Origin: Macropodus opercularis | Lineage: Eukaryota; Chordata; Actinopteri; Anabantiformes; Osphronemidae | Assembly: GCA_030770545.1 (NCBI GenBank) | Contig: CM061096.1 | Location: 9,343,501-9,407,500, forward strand | Direction: 5' to 3' | Length of the DNA stretch: 64,000 nucleotides | Shown: piece after piece, positions 62,001 to 64,000 of the stretch | How the letters are laid out: the number at the start of each line of letters is the position of its first letter | Position numbering within the stretch: the first letter of the stretch is position 1 | The notes under the pieces: generated by a model | What the model was told of the DNA's origin: nothing | Seen by the model: only the letters and a program-made list of their open reading frames with translations | The model's database searches: none | Made by a program: the position numbers and the translations under genes

Positions 62001-64000
62001 AGTTATTATATATGTTATATATGTGATAGTTACCTTTATTGCCAGCTGTAGTGGTCTTCTGTTTGCCTTATATACCGTTTTATGACTGAATAATATTGTA
62101 CATAAATAAACATCCTGGTGAGATTCAAACAATTAGACGTTGAAAAATAGAAATTACCCGAATAAGGATTTTCAGGGTAAACTACATCTGACACCTAATG
62201 AAGCTCAGCAGGAGCAGCCCACTGGTAATCTATTAGCAAGTGCAGTGTAGTTACTTATTAGAGGTTGGGCTGGTTACACATTAAAATATACAGTGTCACC
62301 ACTTCCCCCACCACTTGATTGAGAGCTCCTTCAGCCTCTCGGCAGGGAGGCGCCGCTGTAGGCAGCTATTTTCATTAGTGCTGAAAGTCTCTTATTTTGA
62401 GGCACCGGTGGCTTCTTGAAAATGTGCCTAATAGAAGACTGAGGTGGGGGCTGCCGCTGAGGTGATACTCTCTCTGTAACAAGCTGGGGGTGTCCAGTGT
62501 CACATCTTGTAAAAGGTGGAAGCTTTTCTAGTTTTTGTAAAACCTTGTAAGCTCCTTTGACTGAATCTGTAGGTAATAAATAATTAGCAGTCAAAGTATG
62601 TTTGAGAAACAAAAGATTATATCGTCAGCAATCGTGCAAAACACCGGAAAATCTTCATTGTGACATTTGTGAGAGCTGTTGTGTTTCCGAAATTTCATTT
62701 GTAAATGTGCCCTCTCAGGTTTTCGGGAGGAGCTTGTATTAGTTGGTCTGGAAACACAGTGGGTTCACAGCAACAACTGCCTGTCAGCAACTGGCTTCCT
62801 GCTGAGGGTCTAGTCTTGTACTGAGAAAATGACTGAACAGGCGTATCAGCGAGAGCAGTTTAAGTCATTTAAGCTTCAACCATGCACAGTTTCTATAGAT
62901 ATCTGTCCTGAGGTCTTTAAGGGGAACAGGGGGAAAGAAAAACATCAAAAAATGTCAAGTTAGAAAGGTGCTAATGTGTGTGATCGCATTAATCGTCTGA
63001 CAAGATCTCACTTCCAGCGGTTAGTCCATTATGATTCACACTGATGTGAGGTCTTGGTGTCAGGTGTCATAATTTAATTGTGTTGTTTTCTCGTTCTCAG
63101 GGATAGTTGAGGGACCATGAAGCAGAGTGATGCAGCAGAGTCGTCTCTCTGGCTTTTTTTTCCTTCCTTCCTCCCTTCCTGCTCTTAATTGGAGACACTG
63201 GGGGTTCACATCACTTTTCACTTTAATCTTGACCTTAGACGATAAACCGTTGATAAAGATGAGAATCATTATCTGCCCAGAGAATAATTTCCTCAGCTTC
63301 TGCTCTATTCATTAATGGGAAAGCACTTCTGTAGCGGAGGATATCTTGAATTTGCAGACACTCTATAATACTGATGACAGAAAGGGTTTTTGTCAGAAAC
63401 TGTGTCTGGTGTTATTTAAAAAAAAACAGCTTTTAACCATATGTGGAAAATACATTTGATTTGGGTAGCGATTCAACTTCTAAATACTTGTTTAGAATTG
63501 ACGCAGGAGGTGGGCTGTCAAGACGGGCACGTTATCGAAAATTTGACAGTGAGCAGACAAGACTCAGTCAGTCTGATGAAAGTTGAATTAGATCCCCTCT
63601 GAGAAACACTCCCATCAATTACTCACCAGAATAAAAGTTATTATTGCCCAGTGAAAGTTCAAAACCTTGACTGACTGCTTTATGTTTCATAATGTTGTAG
63701 TAGTTAGACTATAAAGTTCTGTCAGAGCTGAACTCTTTATATCTCAGTCTAACCACAGTCCCATCGCCTCCTAAGCTCGACAACCTGCCTGCTGCTGCTA
63801 ACGTGTGGCTGAACGATCACGATCGGGGAAGGCGGACGTTGTGTGGTGCTGGAGAGGCCACGGGCTGCCTACCATCAAGGACGGAGTCACCTTCCTCTGG
63901 AGGAGAACCGAGTCCTTGGAGACACGCTGAGGTTTGTGAGTCTCCTGAACTAGGTCGTCTCACCTCTTTGCTGGAAGTTATACTATTATTTCCTTAATGC
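56076..64000. other. Gene-free segment to the window end
   Basis: No convincing exon is seen. A CpG-bearing patch lies at about 56370-56430. Regulatory-looking blocks are 57420-57610, 58730-58800, 59270-59360 and 60480-60600. A pyrimidine run (ccttccttcctcccttcct) is near 63163-63181. The last 230 bases (about 63770-63960) become GC- and CpG-richer, with an open frame of 64 codons. That may be the edge of something beyond the window, but I cannot name it. Confidence 0.4.

Noticed and set aside
1..64000. Search for CRISPR arrays, integrases, toxin or viral genes
   Set aside because: No regularly spaced repeats, recombinase or polymerase motifs or intact viral frames were seen. The window is vertebrate chromosomal DNA.

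Overview
The window looks like nuclear DNA of a teleost fish, probably a percomorph. The two recognisable genes have vertebrate family architectures split by very short GT-AG introns (four MICALL2-like introns are only 71-82 bases). Degraded copies of dispersed repeats that I recognise as common in ray-finned fish occur near 16.1, 41.8 and 56.0 kb. There is no sign of bacterial, phage or organellar DNA, so operons, CRISPR arrays and ribosome binding sites do not apply.

Layout. Bases 177-963 (+) hold the last two exons of a paired-class homeobox gene. Its homeodomain core is closest, from memory, to the UNC-4/UNCX family, but it has a short tail ending in an OAR-like motif. Bases 2747-9731 (+) hold a complete MICAL-like 2 gene (micall2). 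It can be assembled into 17 coding exons with consistent phases, giving a 785-residue protein with CH, LIM and C-terminal bMERB (Rab-binding) domains. UNCX and MICALL2 are neighbours in the human genome, which supports both calls. The spacing differs: in human the large gene-poor interval lies between the two genes, whereas here they are about 1.8 kb apart.

From about 10.3 kb to the end (about 53.7 kb) I find no convincing coding exon on either strand. The DNA is AT-rich, with many homeodomain-type ATTA/TAATTA cores, repeated perfect POU octamers, few recognisable repeats (all degraded) and no intact transposon gene. It resembles the non-coding part of a genomic regulatory block around a developmental transcription factor. 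The homeobox gene is the obvious local candidate target, but a gene beyond base 64000 is equally possible. That is an inference from texture; only cross-species alignment can confirm it.

How the parts may work together. micall2 would be a bystander cell-biology gene (Rab and actin/junction trafficking) next to a developmental regulator, and the desert may regulate that regulator. I did not find a new multi-gene system. The items most worth checking are the UNCX-like/OAR homeobox gene, an isolated CpG-rich patch at 10.9-11.15 kb, a palindrome around a forkhead motif at 38.1 kb, the excess of POU octamers, and the candidate regulatory desert itself.
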